Part shown: positions 1 through 8,482 of the stretch, piece by piece
Numbering within the stretch: the stretch's first letter is position 1
Layout: each line of letters starts with the position of its first letter
NCBI RefSeq assembly: GCF_000633595.2
Contig: NZ_JIBU02000022.1
Location: 39,514-103,513 of the forward strand
Reading direction: 5' to 3'
Origin: Clostridium drakei
Lineage (GTDB): Bacteria > Bacillota > Clostridia > Clostridiales > Clostridiaceae
DNA length: 64,000 nucleotides
Translations under genes and position numbers: made by a program
Notes under the pieces: model-generated
What the model saw: the letters and a program-made list of their open reading frames with translations, nothing else
What the model was told of the DNA's origin: nothing
Database searches by the model: none

Positions 1-529
1 ATTTTTGTCTTACAAACTATATATTAAGAAAAAAACTTTTACTAGGTATTTTTCACTATTAATTTTTAAATTTGCATAAGGACAATTATATAACTAATTG
101 AATATTAATAATTTATTTATTTCATTTTTATTACTAGTTAGAATTTTATATTTCTTTTTGAATTTTATTATTATATTTATACAGCATTTATTCATTCACA
201 TACAAACTAAACTTACATTATGTAAAAAACCTTATAATATACTGAAATTTCTTATATTTTAATATATTATTTTAAAAGTTTTAAAAATTATATAGTCAAA
301 AACATTAATATTATAAAGATATAATGATTATTTTTAATTTATTTTAAAAAAATAATAAAATTTAAACTTTCATTTTTCTTAAAAGTTTTATATAATATAA
401 ATATTATTCATTGCCGCACTGTATACTATTAAACTGTATATTGCTAAACTGTAATATGAATAATTTAATACTTTTAAATTGTACATTGACAATTTAATAT
501 TTAACTAAATTTTTTAAGGGGGCTTTTTT
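1..529. other. Non-coding region upstream of the amino-acid permease
   Basis: No gene is seen here. The stretch is extremely AT-rich. Its last part holds a short tandem repeat (annotated separately at 419-463) and the permease ribosome site, aagggggc at about 516-523. I could not pick a convincing sigma-A promoter by eye. Confidence 0.6.
419..463. repeat. Three 15-bp direct repeats upstream of the permease
   Basis: The word CTGTA recurs at 419, 434 and 449, exactly 15 bp apart. The first two units share CTGTATA followed by T and a closing TAAA, while the third is more degenerate. Such phased repeats can be operator half-sites for a regulator of the downstream transporter, but in DNA this AT-rich a chance origin is possible. 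The regulator is unknown. Confidence 0.4.
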
Positions 530-1936
530 ATGAAAATTTTCAAAAAGAAATCTTTAGAACAGTTAATGGATGGGGTAAAAAAAACTGGTTTAAAGAAAAA
601 TCTTAAAGCCAAGGATATCGCAGCCCTTGGTGTTGGTGCAGTAGTGGGTGTAGGAATTTTTGTTGCTACAGGTGAAGGCGCTCACATGGCAGGCCCAGGA
701 ATTATTATTTCATTTCTTATTGCTGGTATGGTAGCAACTCTTTGTGGCCTATGCTATATAGAGCTTGCAACAATGTTTCCTGTGTCAGGAAGTACTTATT
801 CTTATGCCTATATTACTTTTGGTGAATTCATTGCAATGTTAATAGGCTGGTGTTTAACAGCTGAGTATTTGGTTGCAGCAAGTGCTGTTGCTTCTGGTTG
901 GTCTGGAACTTTTGTTGGTATATTAAAAACATTTAACATTTCATTACCTAACGCTATTATCGCATCACCAAGCAAAGGTGGATTGGTAGATTTACCAGCA
1001 ATTTTGATAGTTTTAGCTATAACATATCTTTTATATTATGGAATGCAGGAAAGTGCTAGAATAAATAACATTATTGTTGGTATTAAGGTATTTATAATTC
1101 TTTTATTTATATTTTTAGGTGTAAGACATATACAACCATCTAACTACGTTCCTCTTTTTCCATTTGGATGGAAGGGTGTTGCTGCAGGAGCATCTACAAT
1201 ATTCTTTTCTTACATAGGATTTGATGCAATTTCAACTTCAGCAGAAGAAGCTGAAAATCCAAAAAAAGATATTCCACGTGGTCTTATAGCATGTTTAGTA
1301 ATAGTTAGTTTACTATATATTTCAGTTGCTTTTGTACTTACGGGAATGGTTCCTTTTAAAGAAATAATAGCTGAAAATGCAGTACCTGGTGCACTTTCGA
1401 GAGTAGGAATAACTTGGGGTTCCGCCTTAGTAGGAGTTGGTGCAATTCTTGGAATGATCTCTACAATCATGGCAGTACTTTATGGACAAGTCAGAGTATT
1501 TATGGTTATGTCAAGAGACGGCTTAATTCCTAAGATGTTTTCAAGGGTACACTCAAAACATAAAACTCCATATATTTCTACAGCACTAACTGGTATTACA
1601 GCAGCATTAATAGCTGGTTTATTACCACTTGACATTATCGTACAATTTTTAAGTATTGGAACATTATTAAGCTTTATATGTGTATCCATATCAGTTATAG
1701 TACTTAGAAAAACTATGCCTGATTTTGAAAGAAAATTCAAATGTCCAGGGGTACCTTTTACTCCTATAGTAACTGTAATAGCTTGCGTTTACTTATTAAT
1801 CAATATGAAAGCAAAGACTTGGATAGGTTTCTGTGTTTGGTTGGCATTAGGCTTAATTGTTTACTTCACTTATGGTAAGAATCATAGTGTTGTTCAAAAT
1901 GCTGACAATGAAGATACAGAAATGGATGCTGTTTAA
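530..1936 (+). CDS. APC-superfamily amino-acid permease (YfnA/CAT-like)
   Basis: A 468-residue integral membrane protein of the amino acid-polyamine-organocation superfamily. The N-terminal cytoplasmic stretch is followed by the family signature around residues 30-50, with the GVGAVVGVGIFV glycine-rich first membrane helix. About 12 hydrophobic helices follow, and the conserved SYIGFDAISTSAEEA motif lies near residue 230. Length and motifs match the cationic amino-acid transporter-like branch (Bacillus YfnA type). Substrate cannot be told from sequence. The ATG at 530 is preceded by a good Shine-Dalgarno sequence. It is monocistronic and convergent with the downstream MFS gene. Family call firm, substrate open. 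Confidence 0.9.
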   Translation: MKIFKKKSLEQLMDGVKKTGLKKNLKAKDIAALGVGAVVGVGIFVATGEGAHMAGPGIIISFLIAGMVATLCGLCYIELATMFPVSGSTYSYAYITFGEFIAMLIGWCLTAEYLVAASAVASGWSGTFVGILKTFNISLPNAIIASPSKGGLVDLPAILIVLAITYLLYYGMQESARINNIIVGIKVFIILLFIFLGVRHIQPSNYVPLFPFGWKGVAAGASTIFFSYIGFDAISTSAEEAENPKKDIPRGLIACLVIVSLLYISVAFVLTGMVPFKEIIAENAVPGALSRVGITWGSALVGVGAILGMISTIMAVLYGQVRVFMVMSRDGLIPKMFSRVHSKHKTPYISTALTGITAALIAGLLPLDIIVQFLSIGTLLSFICVSISVIVLRKTMPDFERKFKCPGVPFTPIVTVIACVYLLINMKAKTWIGFCVWLALGLIVYFTYGKNHSVVQNADNEDTEMDAV

Positions 1937-1954
1937 TATAATTAGTACAATATA

Positions 1955-1996
1955 ACACAACTTTTTAGGTGGAGTCCGCATTGAATATATGGTGTA
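1955..1996. repeat. Single arm of a type-A palindromic element
   Basis: The stretch beginning acacaactttttaggtgg and ending atatatggtgta is nearly identical to the reverse complement of the right arm of the palindrome at 5688-5955. The partner arm is absent here, so this is a solo arm left after deletion or incomplete mobilisation. Confidence 0.75.
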
Positions 1997-2094
1997 GCCT
2001 TAGTTTTAAGTGTTATAAATTATGGTTAAATACAATTTTCAATTACTAAAGCGACTTATAAAAATTTAATTATATGCGTACACTTGAAGTTACT

Positions 2095-2360
2095 AGTTTG
2101 AATTTTAACTTTTATGCAGTGATATATGATAAGTGTGTTATCACATTAGCTAAATTGTTTTAGTATTATTCTTAGCTCGAAGTTTTTGAAAGCCTTAGAA
2201 CTTTAGTCCTGTCTGAGGAAACCGAGTTTGACAAAGTTCTTAGGCTTTCAAAAACTTCGAGCTTTAGAATAATTAAAACATTTAGCCGTGATGACACACT
2301 TATCATATATCACGGAGTAAAAGTTAAAATTCAAACTTCCACTGCATCCTTGTATCGCAT
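2095..2360. repeat. Large inverted repeat, type C copy 1
   Basis: Left arm from about 2095 to 2202 and right arm from about 2233 to 2337 are complementary over about 105 bp with few mismatches. They enclose a unique centre of about 30 bp (2203-2232) that reads AGTCCTGTCTGAGG then AAACCGAGTTTGAC. The right end continues into a terminal module, cttccactgca then tcgcat. Related copies lie at 5038-5290 (opposite orientation) and 55687-55970. If transcribed it would fold into one long hairpin and could stop transcription from both sides of this convergent gap. Confidence 0.85.
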
Positions 2361-2385
2361 AATTTTCATTGTAGTATAAACTTAA

Positions 2386-3531
2386 TTAATGAAATTTTAA
2401 TTTGTATACTACAAAAGTAAACAACATAATTCCAATAGAAAAAGTTATCCAAAGTGTTTTATAAGTTCCGTAAACAAGTATAAAGCTGCTAAATTGAGAA
2501 CCTAATCCTCCACCTCCAAATAGGCCTAATCCTATTAGTGCTGAAGGCAGACCCTTTGCTTCAGCTGCTACATCAAAAGCCAAAGTAGCTAAGGTTGATT
2601 GTATAAATATATATCCAAAACCTAAGGTAATCACAGATATCCATGATGTTTGTAGATAAGGTAAATTTGCTAAAAGTAAAGCTGAAATTAAAGCAAGGCA
2701 GCCTCCAAATATAATTGTCTTTTTATATCCAAATCTTTTACTTACATTTCCTACCTTAGAACCTGCCGCTAGGCAAGCAAATCCGTAAAACATTACAACT
2801 GCTCCAACTTGTAAATAATTTAAACCTACATTATCATGTAAATATGCTCCTAAATAACTATATAATCCAAGTAACAAAAATCCTGCTGCCAAAGCTAATG
2901 GAAATATAACTCTTCCCTTTTCAGAAAACACTACCTTTTTTAATTCACAAAAAAAGTTATTACCTACAGTTACTATACCATTTTCAGGAATTTTTCTTAA
3001 TGCAAATACTACACAGATTGATATTATTGCAAAAAAAACAAATGCTATTCTCCATGTAATATAATTAGCAAATATTCCTCCTAGACCAACACTTAGTCCT
3101 TGTCCTAAAAAAACAATTCCCATAAACTTGCCCACATAAAATTGACGTTTTTCTAAAGGCACACTATCACCAATCAAGGCTAAAGATACAGCAATAATTC
3201 CAGCTGCAAAACAACCTGTAATTATTCTAAAAATGCATAATATCCATAAAGAAGTTGCAAATGCACATCCAAAAGTACCAAGTGCAAGACCACACACAAT
3301 CCAGCGCAATACTTTAGTTTTTCCCCAATTATCACTAAAAAACCCATATACGGGCTGCATCATTCCATAAGGTATCATATATGCTGTAATTATAATTCCA
3401 GTTTTTGCAATTGAAGCACCAAATCCAGATGATATTGCGGGAAGTATTGGAGAAATAAGCCAGTTATCTGCAGCTGAAACAAAACCTGCCATACCTAAAA
3501 TCAAAACTAATATATCATTTTTATTCTTCAT
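2386..3531 (-). CDS. MFS transporter, drug/metabolite exporter type
   Basis: A 381-residue major facilitator protein with about 12 hydrophobic helices. The loop 2-3 signature is recognisable as GFFSDNWGKTKVLRW near residues 62-76, with a second copy-like KRFGYKK motif midway, as expected for the duplicated 6+6 helix fold. Size fits the small exporter subfamilies. The cargo is unknown. It is transcribed divergently from the MocR-type regulator starting at 3668, across a gap of about 140 bp, an arrangement that usually means the regulator controls both genes. ATG at 3531 has a modest aaagga ribosome site. Confidence 0.85.
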   Translation of the reverse strand: MKNKNDILVLILGMAGFVSAADNWLISPILPAISSGFGASIAKTGIIITAYMIPYGMMQPVYGFFSDNWGKTKVLRWIVCGLALGTFGCAFATSLWILCIFRIITGCFAAGIIAVSLALIGDSVPLEKRQFYVGKFMGIVFLGQGLSVGLGGIFANYITWRIAFVFFAIISICVVFALRKIPENGIVTVGNNFFCELKKVVFSEKGRVIFPLALAAGFLLLGLYSYLGAYLHDNVGLNYLQVGAVVMFYGFACLAAGSKVGNVSKRFGYKKTIIFGGCLALISALLLANLPYLQTSWISVITLGFGYIFIQSTLATLAFDVAAEAKGLPSALIGLGLFGGGGLGSQFSSFILVYGTYKTLWITFSIGIMLFTFVVYKLKFH

Positions 3532-3667
3532 GATTATATTTATCCTTTCTAAGAATCACTTGATATTTATCTTAATCAATATTTGTAGTATATTTAAAGT
3601 GTAAAATATATATATGGTTGAATCAATGATAGATTTTGTTATGTGGGATAGTACAGGGGGAATAATT

Positions 3668-5008
3668 TTGACAAAATATGAAGCTATTATAAATTATATA
3701 AAAAGCGAAATATCAAAGGGTACTATAAAACCAGGTAAAAAACTGCCCTCCATAAGGAAAATTTGCGTACAATTTCAATGTAGTAAGGTAACTGTAGTTA
3801 AGGCATATGATTTACTTGAAAAAGAACATATGATATATTGTATGCCTAAAAGTGGACATTATCTTATCAAAAACCATTTAACTTCAAGCAATGATATTAT
3901 TACTAAAAAAATAGATTTTTCCACAGCTGCACCTGATAGTTCAATTTTACCCTACGAAGAATTTCAGCATTGTATAAATTCCGCAATGGATTTATACAAG
4001 AAAAATCTTTTCTCCAACAATAATACTCAAGGCTTTGAAAATTTAATTCTTGCTATAGTGAAGCAGCTTCAAAACTATCAAGTTTTTGCTAAAAAGCAAT
4101 GTATTTTTATAACTACAGGTTCACAACAAGCTATTAACATATTAACCAAAATGGACTTTCCAAATAATCAAAAGAATGTGCTTATAGAGCAGCCTACCTA
4201 CCATGGCATCATACAATCTATAGTTCTTAATAATATAACTGCTTTTGGTATAAAAAGAGATTTTAATGGAATAGACCTTGATGAATTAGAAAAAAATTTT
4301 AAGTACAATAATATAAAATTTTTTTATGTTATCCCAAGATTTCATAATCCAACTGGCTTCTCCTATTCCAATGAAGAAAAAAAGCAAATACTTAATCTTT
4401 GTGAAAAATACAATGTTTATATAGTTGAAGATGATTATCTTGCTGATTTAGAAATCAATAAAAAATCAGATCCAATGTATGCCTTAGATTCATCTTCAAG
4501 AGTAATATATTTAAAAAGTTATTCTAAAATATTACTTCCCGGATTAAGAGTTTCTGCTGTTGTACTTCCAGAATTATTATTAGACACTTTCAAAAAATAT
4601 AAGATCTGGGATGACTTAAACACACCTATTCTATCTCAAGGAGCTTTGGAAATTTACATCAGAAGCGGTTTGTTTGATTCTCATAAGGAAAAACTTAAAA
4701 GCGTATATTCCGAAAGAATGAAATACCTTAAAGAATTGACAAAGAATTTAAGTAATCCCAATGTAAAATGGTATATTCCGGATTCAGGTTTTTTCGCAAA
4801 TTTTCAAATTACTAATGATATGAATATCAAAGATCTAATCAAAAATTTACATTCAAAAAATGTACTACTTAGAGATACAGAAGATTCATTCTTAAAAAAT
4901 TACAGTAATAATAAATTAGCTAGATTGAGTATCAGTAATGTAACTGATGCTGAAATAAAAAAAGGGGTTTCTATGATTTTAGAGGAAATAAATGCTAATG
5001 TAATTTAA
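3668..5008 (+). CDS. MocR/GntR-type regulator with aminotransferase-like domain
   Basis: An N-terminal GntR winged helix (residues about 1-70, LPSIRKICVQFQCSK recognition region) is fused to a fold-type I PLP-dependent aminotransferase-like domain (about 90-440). The PLP lysine is in YLKSYSKILLPGLR and the substrate-binding stretch is VEDDYLADLE. Such proteins sense PLP, amino acids or amines and often control a neighbouring transporter, here the divergent MFS gene. I place the start at TTG 3668 (446 residues) because it follows CAGGGGGAA at ideal distance and gives the standard MocR N-terminus. The ATG at 3614 would add 18 atypical residues. Confidence 0.88.
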   Translation: MTKYEAIINYIKSEISKGTIKPGKKLPSIRKICVQFQCSKVTVVKAYDLLEKEHMIYCMPKSGHYLIKNHLTSSNDIITKKIDFSTAAPDSSILPYEEFQHCINSAMDLYKKNLFSNNNTQGFENLILAIVKQLQNYQVFAKKQCIFITTGSQQAINILTKMDFPNNQKNVLIEQPTYHGIIQSIVLNNITAFGIKRDFNGIDLDELEKNFKYNNIKFFYVIPRFHNPTGFSYSNEEKKQILNLCEKYNVYIVEDDYLADLEINKKSDPMYALDSSSRVIYLKSYSKILLPGLRVSAVVLPELLLDTFKKYKIWDDLNTPILSQGALEIYIRSGLFDSHKEKLKSVYSERMKYLKELTKNLSNPNVKWYIPDSGFFANFQITNDMNIKDLIKNLHSKNVLLRDTEDSFLKNYSNNKLARLSISNVTDAEIKKGVSMILEEINANVI

Positions 5009-5037
5009 AAATAATGTGACACAAGGGTGCAATGGAA

Positions 5038-5290
5038 GTTTGGATTTTAACTTTTAGTCCGTGATATATGCTAAGTGTGTCATCACGGCTAAATGTTTTA
5101 ATTATTCTAAAGCTCGAAATTTTTGAAAGCCTAAGAACTTTGTCAAACTCGGTTCCCTCAAACAAGACTAAAGTTCTAAGGCTTTCAAAAATTTTGTGCT
5201 AAAAATAATACTAAAACAATTTAGCTAATGTGATGACACACTTAGCATATATCACTACCTAAAAGTTAAAATTCAAACTAGCAAGTTCAG
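5038..5290. repeat. Large inverted repeat, type C copy 2 (opposite orientation)
   Basis: Arms at about 5038-5143 and 5172-5279 are complementary over about 105 bp. The centre, GTCAAACTCGGTT then CCCTCAAACAAGACT, is the reverse complement of the centre of copy 1 with a few changes, so the element is inverted relative to copy 1. The outer left flank, gtgacacaagggtgcaatgg, is a degenerate form of the terminal module shared by the family. Confidence 0.85.
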
Positions 5291-5687
5291 TGTATGCACT
5301 TAATTACATTGTTATAAGTAGTTTTAATAAGCCAAATTATATTTATAACTATAACCTACAACACCTAGAGATTAAGGCGGAGCCTGCTGTTTTAGGTTAA
5401 TATATTTAGTTTAAAAAGCAGCTGCTTTCTATTCTATTGAAATGTCTTAAAAGAGACTTATTATTTATGTGATTGAAAAATATAAGGCTAAAACATACAA
5501 ATATTTCAAATGCATTTAATAATCAACTAACTTACTATTTTTTCAGGCTGCGCCATAGGATATTATTAAAATAGCTAAAATATATATAAACCAAATAACA
5601 AGTATTATGAAAGCTACGCTTTTTGTAAAGAGCTATAATTATAATGTATCATAAGCAATTTTTTATATTAGAATTACAATAGTTACT

Positions 5688-5955
5688 ACACAGCTTTTTA
5701 GGTGGAGGGAGCTTTGAATATATGGTGTATAAAAGCTTTTGAGAGAATTTAGGAGCTCTTATGTCTAAAATTTAAAAAATTCCGTAATTTGAATCAGGAC
5801 GATTCAAGCCGCGAAAGTCCCAAGGATGGGACATTTGAGCGGGTAGGAATTTTTTAAATTTTGGGCATTAGAGCTCCTTAATGAACGGTTGGCTTTTATA
5901 CACCATATATTCAATGCGGACTCCACCTAAAAAGTTGTGTCGCATAGTGCTTATT
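5688..5955. repeat. Type-A palindromic element with structured core
   Basis: Outer arms (about 5688-5782 and 5848-5940) are mutually complementary, including tttttaggtggag paired with ctccacctaaaaa and the 13-base tatatggtgtata paired with its complement. The centre (5782-5847) is not a simple loop: it can form TTGAATC/GATTCAA with loop AGGAC, CCGC/GCGG, and GTCCC/GGGAC with loop AAGGAT. The same layout with different paired bases occurs at 40868-40930. The right end, tcgcatagtgcttat, abuts the cca stop codon. Confidence 0.85.
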
Positions 5956-7338
5956 TTATAACTTTTTTCCTTCTTCGTCTTTATTTATATACTCATTACA
6001 AACTATGTTTGAAAGTTTCTCTTTATTATTAAGCTCAGGATTTTGTAGAACTCTATCCAAAAGAGCTTGAAGTATTTCTCCTATTTGCTTTCCCTGTTTT
6101 ATACCTAAATTTATTAAATCACTTCCATTAATATTTAATTCCTTCATATTTAACGGCTGCTTTTCCTTAATTATAGTTTCACATTTAGCTTTGAGTGATA
6201 AAATTTTGCTATAATCATGATACTCTTCTGCTAAACCTTCAATATCTGCTATTTGAAGTTTAAATAAACCCTCCAAATTTTCAATTTTTACTCTGTTCAT
6301 AAATTTCTTAATGCTGTAAGTTTTTATTTTATCGAACTTGCTCATATGCTCATAAATCAATATATAAACTGTATCTATAGTTTTGTTATCAAACTTTAAC
6401 CTTGTCAATATTTTTTTTGCAATTTCAGCACTTACTTTATTATGTCCATAAAAATGTCCTATACTTTTATCATCCATTGTAAAGCATTCTGGTTTTCCTA
6501 TATCATGAAGCAGTGCTGCTAATCTAATCTTAATGTTATTAGGAGCATTATCTAGTACTGATAACGTATGATAAAAAATATCTTTATCATGATGTACATT
6601 ATGCTGATTAAATCCAATACAAGGAATTATCTCTGGTAAAATATATTTCAAAAGATTAGCTTCCTTTAAAGCTAAAATTCCATTACTGGGTTTATGTGAT
6701 ATTAAAATTTTGCAAAATTCTTCCCTGATACGTTCTACACTTATATTTTTTATTAGATTACAATTCTTTTTAATAGCAATAAAGGTTCCTTCAAAATCCA
6801 ATTCAAATTCAAGTTCGGAAGAAAATCTCACCGCCCTAAGCATTCTTAATGCATCTTCATTAAATCTCTCATCAGCATTTCCAACACATCTAATAATCTT
6901 GCTATTTAAATCAGAAACTCCATTGAAATAATCAATTAAACCTTTATCTTCATTATAAGCCATTGAGTTAATTGTAAAATCCCTGCGTGATAGATCCTCT
7001 TTTAACGAAGTTGTAAAAGTAACATTATCAGGATGCCTGTTGTCCAAATATTCTCCATCTACTCTATAAGTTGTAACTTCATAAGGATTGTCATTCATGA
7101 CAATAGTTACTGTTCCATGTTTTATTCCTGTTTCTATAACTCTAAATCCTTCAGTCTTAAATATCTCTAAAGTCTGCTCTGGTAGTGCATTTGTAGTTAA
7201 ATCCCAATCATTGGGTTTCCTATTTATTAAACTATCTCTTACACATCCACCTACAACATAACTCTCATATCCTCTATTTTTTAAAATTTTCATTATATGT
7301 TTTGCATCCTGTGGTATAAAAATCTTATGATCATCCAT
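5956..7338 (-). CDS. cca: CCA tRNA nucleotidyltransferase
   Basis: Adds or repairs the 3' CCA end of tRNA using CTP and ATP. The 460-residue protein has the class II nucleotidyltransferase head with VVGGCVRDSL near residue 30 and the metal-binding DWDLTT acid pair just after it. The RRDFTINSMAYN motif and the RRD-like ERFNEDALRMLRAVRF helix follow. It then has an HD-domain insertion (ALLHDIGKPE, around residue 270), typical of the HD-containing bacterial subfamily. All catalytic residues I can check are present. It stands alone, facing the MocR gene. ATG at 7338 has a taggagt ribosome site at long spacing. Confidence 0.93.
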   Translation of the reverse strand: MDDHKIFIPQDAKHIMKILKNRGYESYVVGGCVRDSLINRKPNDWDLTTNALPEQTLEIFKTEGFRVIETGIKHGTVTIVMNDNPYEVTTYRVDGEYLDNRHPDNVTFTTSLKEDLSRRDFTINSMAYNEDKGLIDYFNGVSDLNSKIIRCVGNADERFNEDALRMLRAVRFSSELEFELDFEGTFIAIKKNCNLIKNISVERIREEFCKILISHKPSNGILALKEANLLKYILPEIIPCIGFNQHNVHHDKDIFYHTLSVLDNAPNNIKIRLAALLHDIGKPECFTMDDKSIGHFYGHNKVSAEIAKKILTRLKFDNKTIDTVYILIYEHMSKFDKIKTYSIKKFMNRVKIENLEGLFKLQIADIEGLAEEYHDYSKILSLKAKCETIIKEKQPLNMKELNINGSDLINLGIKQGKQIGEILQALLDRVLQNPELNNKEKLSNIVCNEYINKDEEGKKL

Positions 7339-7744
7339 TGTTTATTGTACTCCTATGTTAATTTTCATTGTTATAGCTTAACTTTCGCATATACAATATT
7401 TTCAAACTGCAAAAGTTGAGCCATTAACCATTAAATTATATCATACTAATCTGGCTAAAATATTTTTCATTACATATTCTATACTGCCTTTCAGTTTTAA
7501 TTCCATAAACAATTACTTTAATTCAACAAACCTACTTATGCCTTATATTAGTATTATAATATCTTTATTAGCTTTATATATTTCAACTTTAGCACATACA
7601 AAATTTTAACTTACTAAAATTAATTATGGCAATGTAATTAAATGTGTATACCTAAAGTTAAAATCAAAACTTCCACTGCACTTTAATGTCACATGATTTT
7701 TTACAAAATTTACATTTTTTATTATCGTATTTTTTTAAAATAAT
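7339..7744. other. Intergenic region upstream of cca with a repeat remnant
   Basis: No gene is seen. The sequence is AT-rich and must hold the cca promoter on the minus strand. At 7651-7697 there is a solitary terminal module of the palindrome family (aaagttaaaatcaaaacttcc, then actgcac, then tcacat), described separately. Confidence 0.6.
7651..7697. repeat. Solo terminal module of the palindrome family
   Basis: This segment matches the right ends of the palindromes at 2337-2360 and 55925-55970 and the reverse-complemented left end at 40751-40790 (AAAGTTAAAAT, CTTCCACTGCAC, TGTCRCAT). No matching arm lies nearby, so it is a relic or a minimal element. Confidence 0.6.
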
Positions 7745-8310
7745 TGCACATATTAATAGCATAAGGGACATAACAGTTGAACGCAGACTTCTATAGGCTC
7801 CTTTAAGCGGGGTATATACAGGTCGACCAAAGACTATATAATGGTCATTAAAAATGGCTGTTATATAGTCAGAGGGAAGATCTTATAGGGTGGAGAAAAG
7901 TTTTATTATAGTCGACATCGATCAATTGATTATAATGAGATTCCAATTTATTCTATAAGGTCGAGTTAAGACTACTCAGGGTGCCGACGGATTAAATAAA
8001 GCACAATTCATTATGGCCTTACCCATAATTTTGTAAGTTTTACTTTATTCCTGTTGATTCTATGCAGCCGAAAGGTTGTATATGGTTAAGTAGGTATCTT
8101 GTTTAGTTGAACGAACCATGATTATAGGTTGTGATTTGCTCTATTATGGTGGCAATATCATAATAGGGTGATAAGCTATCTATAATTGTGCAAGGTAGAT
8201 TGTTATATTCTTTATATGTAATTCTGGAATTTTATAATAGATTCCAGTTAAAAATAGAAGAGGTCATCTTAATGGTAAATATACTATTAAAATGGCCTTT
8301 TTTATATTTA
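7745..8310 (+). ncRNA. Structured non-coding RNA of about 0.55 kb, copy 1
   Basis: No plausible reading frame covers it, yet 7745-8247 is closely similar to 12318-12813 and the differences preserve helices. Examples are CTGGAAT/ATTCCAG (8224-8247), which is CTGAAAT/ATTTCAG in copy 2; the CTCTATTATG/CATAATAGGG helix, where C-G becomes T-A; and a stem capped by CCGAAAGG. The 3' end is a rho-independent terminator (8258-8310). The 5' end is set by where the copies start to match; a promoter could not be fixed. Size recalls the large ornate RNAs (ROOL, GOLLD, OLE) but I do not recognise it as any of them. It precedes the xpaC-telA operon. Confidence 0.85.
8258..8310 (+). terminator. Terminator of ncRNA copy 1
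   Basis: The stem aaggtcat-like half aggtcatcttaatgg pairs with ctattaaaatggcct, and the run ttttttatattta follows. An almost identical 53-bp copy ends the telA transcript at 10938-10990. Confidence 0.9.
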
Positions 8311-8482
8311 TTTTAAATAAAACATCTTGAAAAAAAGTAATAATTATTCTTACTTATTTTATGCAAAAGCTTACACGAGGAAGTTGTTACAAATTGTAAT
8401 TTATATAAGAATGATATATAATATATGCGAAATATTATTTTAATTAATTAAGTTATATGAAAATAATTTGGAGGCTACCAAA

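Larger units (their letters stand above)
1937..2385. other. Convergent gap filled by palindromic repeat modules
   Basis: No gene is seen between the permease and MFS stop codons. The gap holds a lone arm of the type-A palindrome (1955-1996) and a near-complete large inverted repeat (2095-2360), both annotated separately. The spacer at roughly 1997-2090 shows nothing recognisable. Confidence 0.7.
5009..5955. other. Convergent gap of 0.95 kb with two palindromes
   Basis: No gene is seen between the regulator and cca stop codons. The gap holds a type-C palindrome (5038-5290) and a type-A palindrome (5688-5955). Between them, GGCGGAGCCTG at about 5382 and its near-reverse complement CAGGCTGCGCC at about 5543 may be the remains of a third, decayed inverted repeat. 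The rest is featureless AT-rich DNA. Confidence 0.65.

Noticed and set aside
2203..2232. A kink-turn in the centre of the type-C palindrome
   Set aside because: Tandem G-A pairs next to GG/CC can be drawn, but the bulge is on the wrong side for a standard kink-turn, so I do not claim it.
2095..5955. Palindromes as retron, CRISPR or group II intron parts
   Set aside because: No reverse transcriptase, cas gene, spacer array or domain V-like sequence is present. The repeats are inverted and not regularly spaced direct repeats.
7745..8310. Assignment of the ncRNA to OLE, ROOL, GOLLD, RNase P or tmRNA
   Set aside because: None of the motifs I can recall for RNase P, tmRNA or OLE is visible and the gene context does not fit; ROOL and GOLLD cannot be judged without a covariance search, so no name is given.
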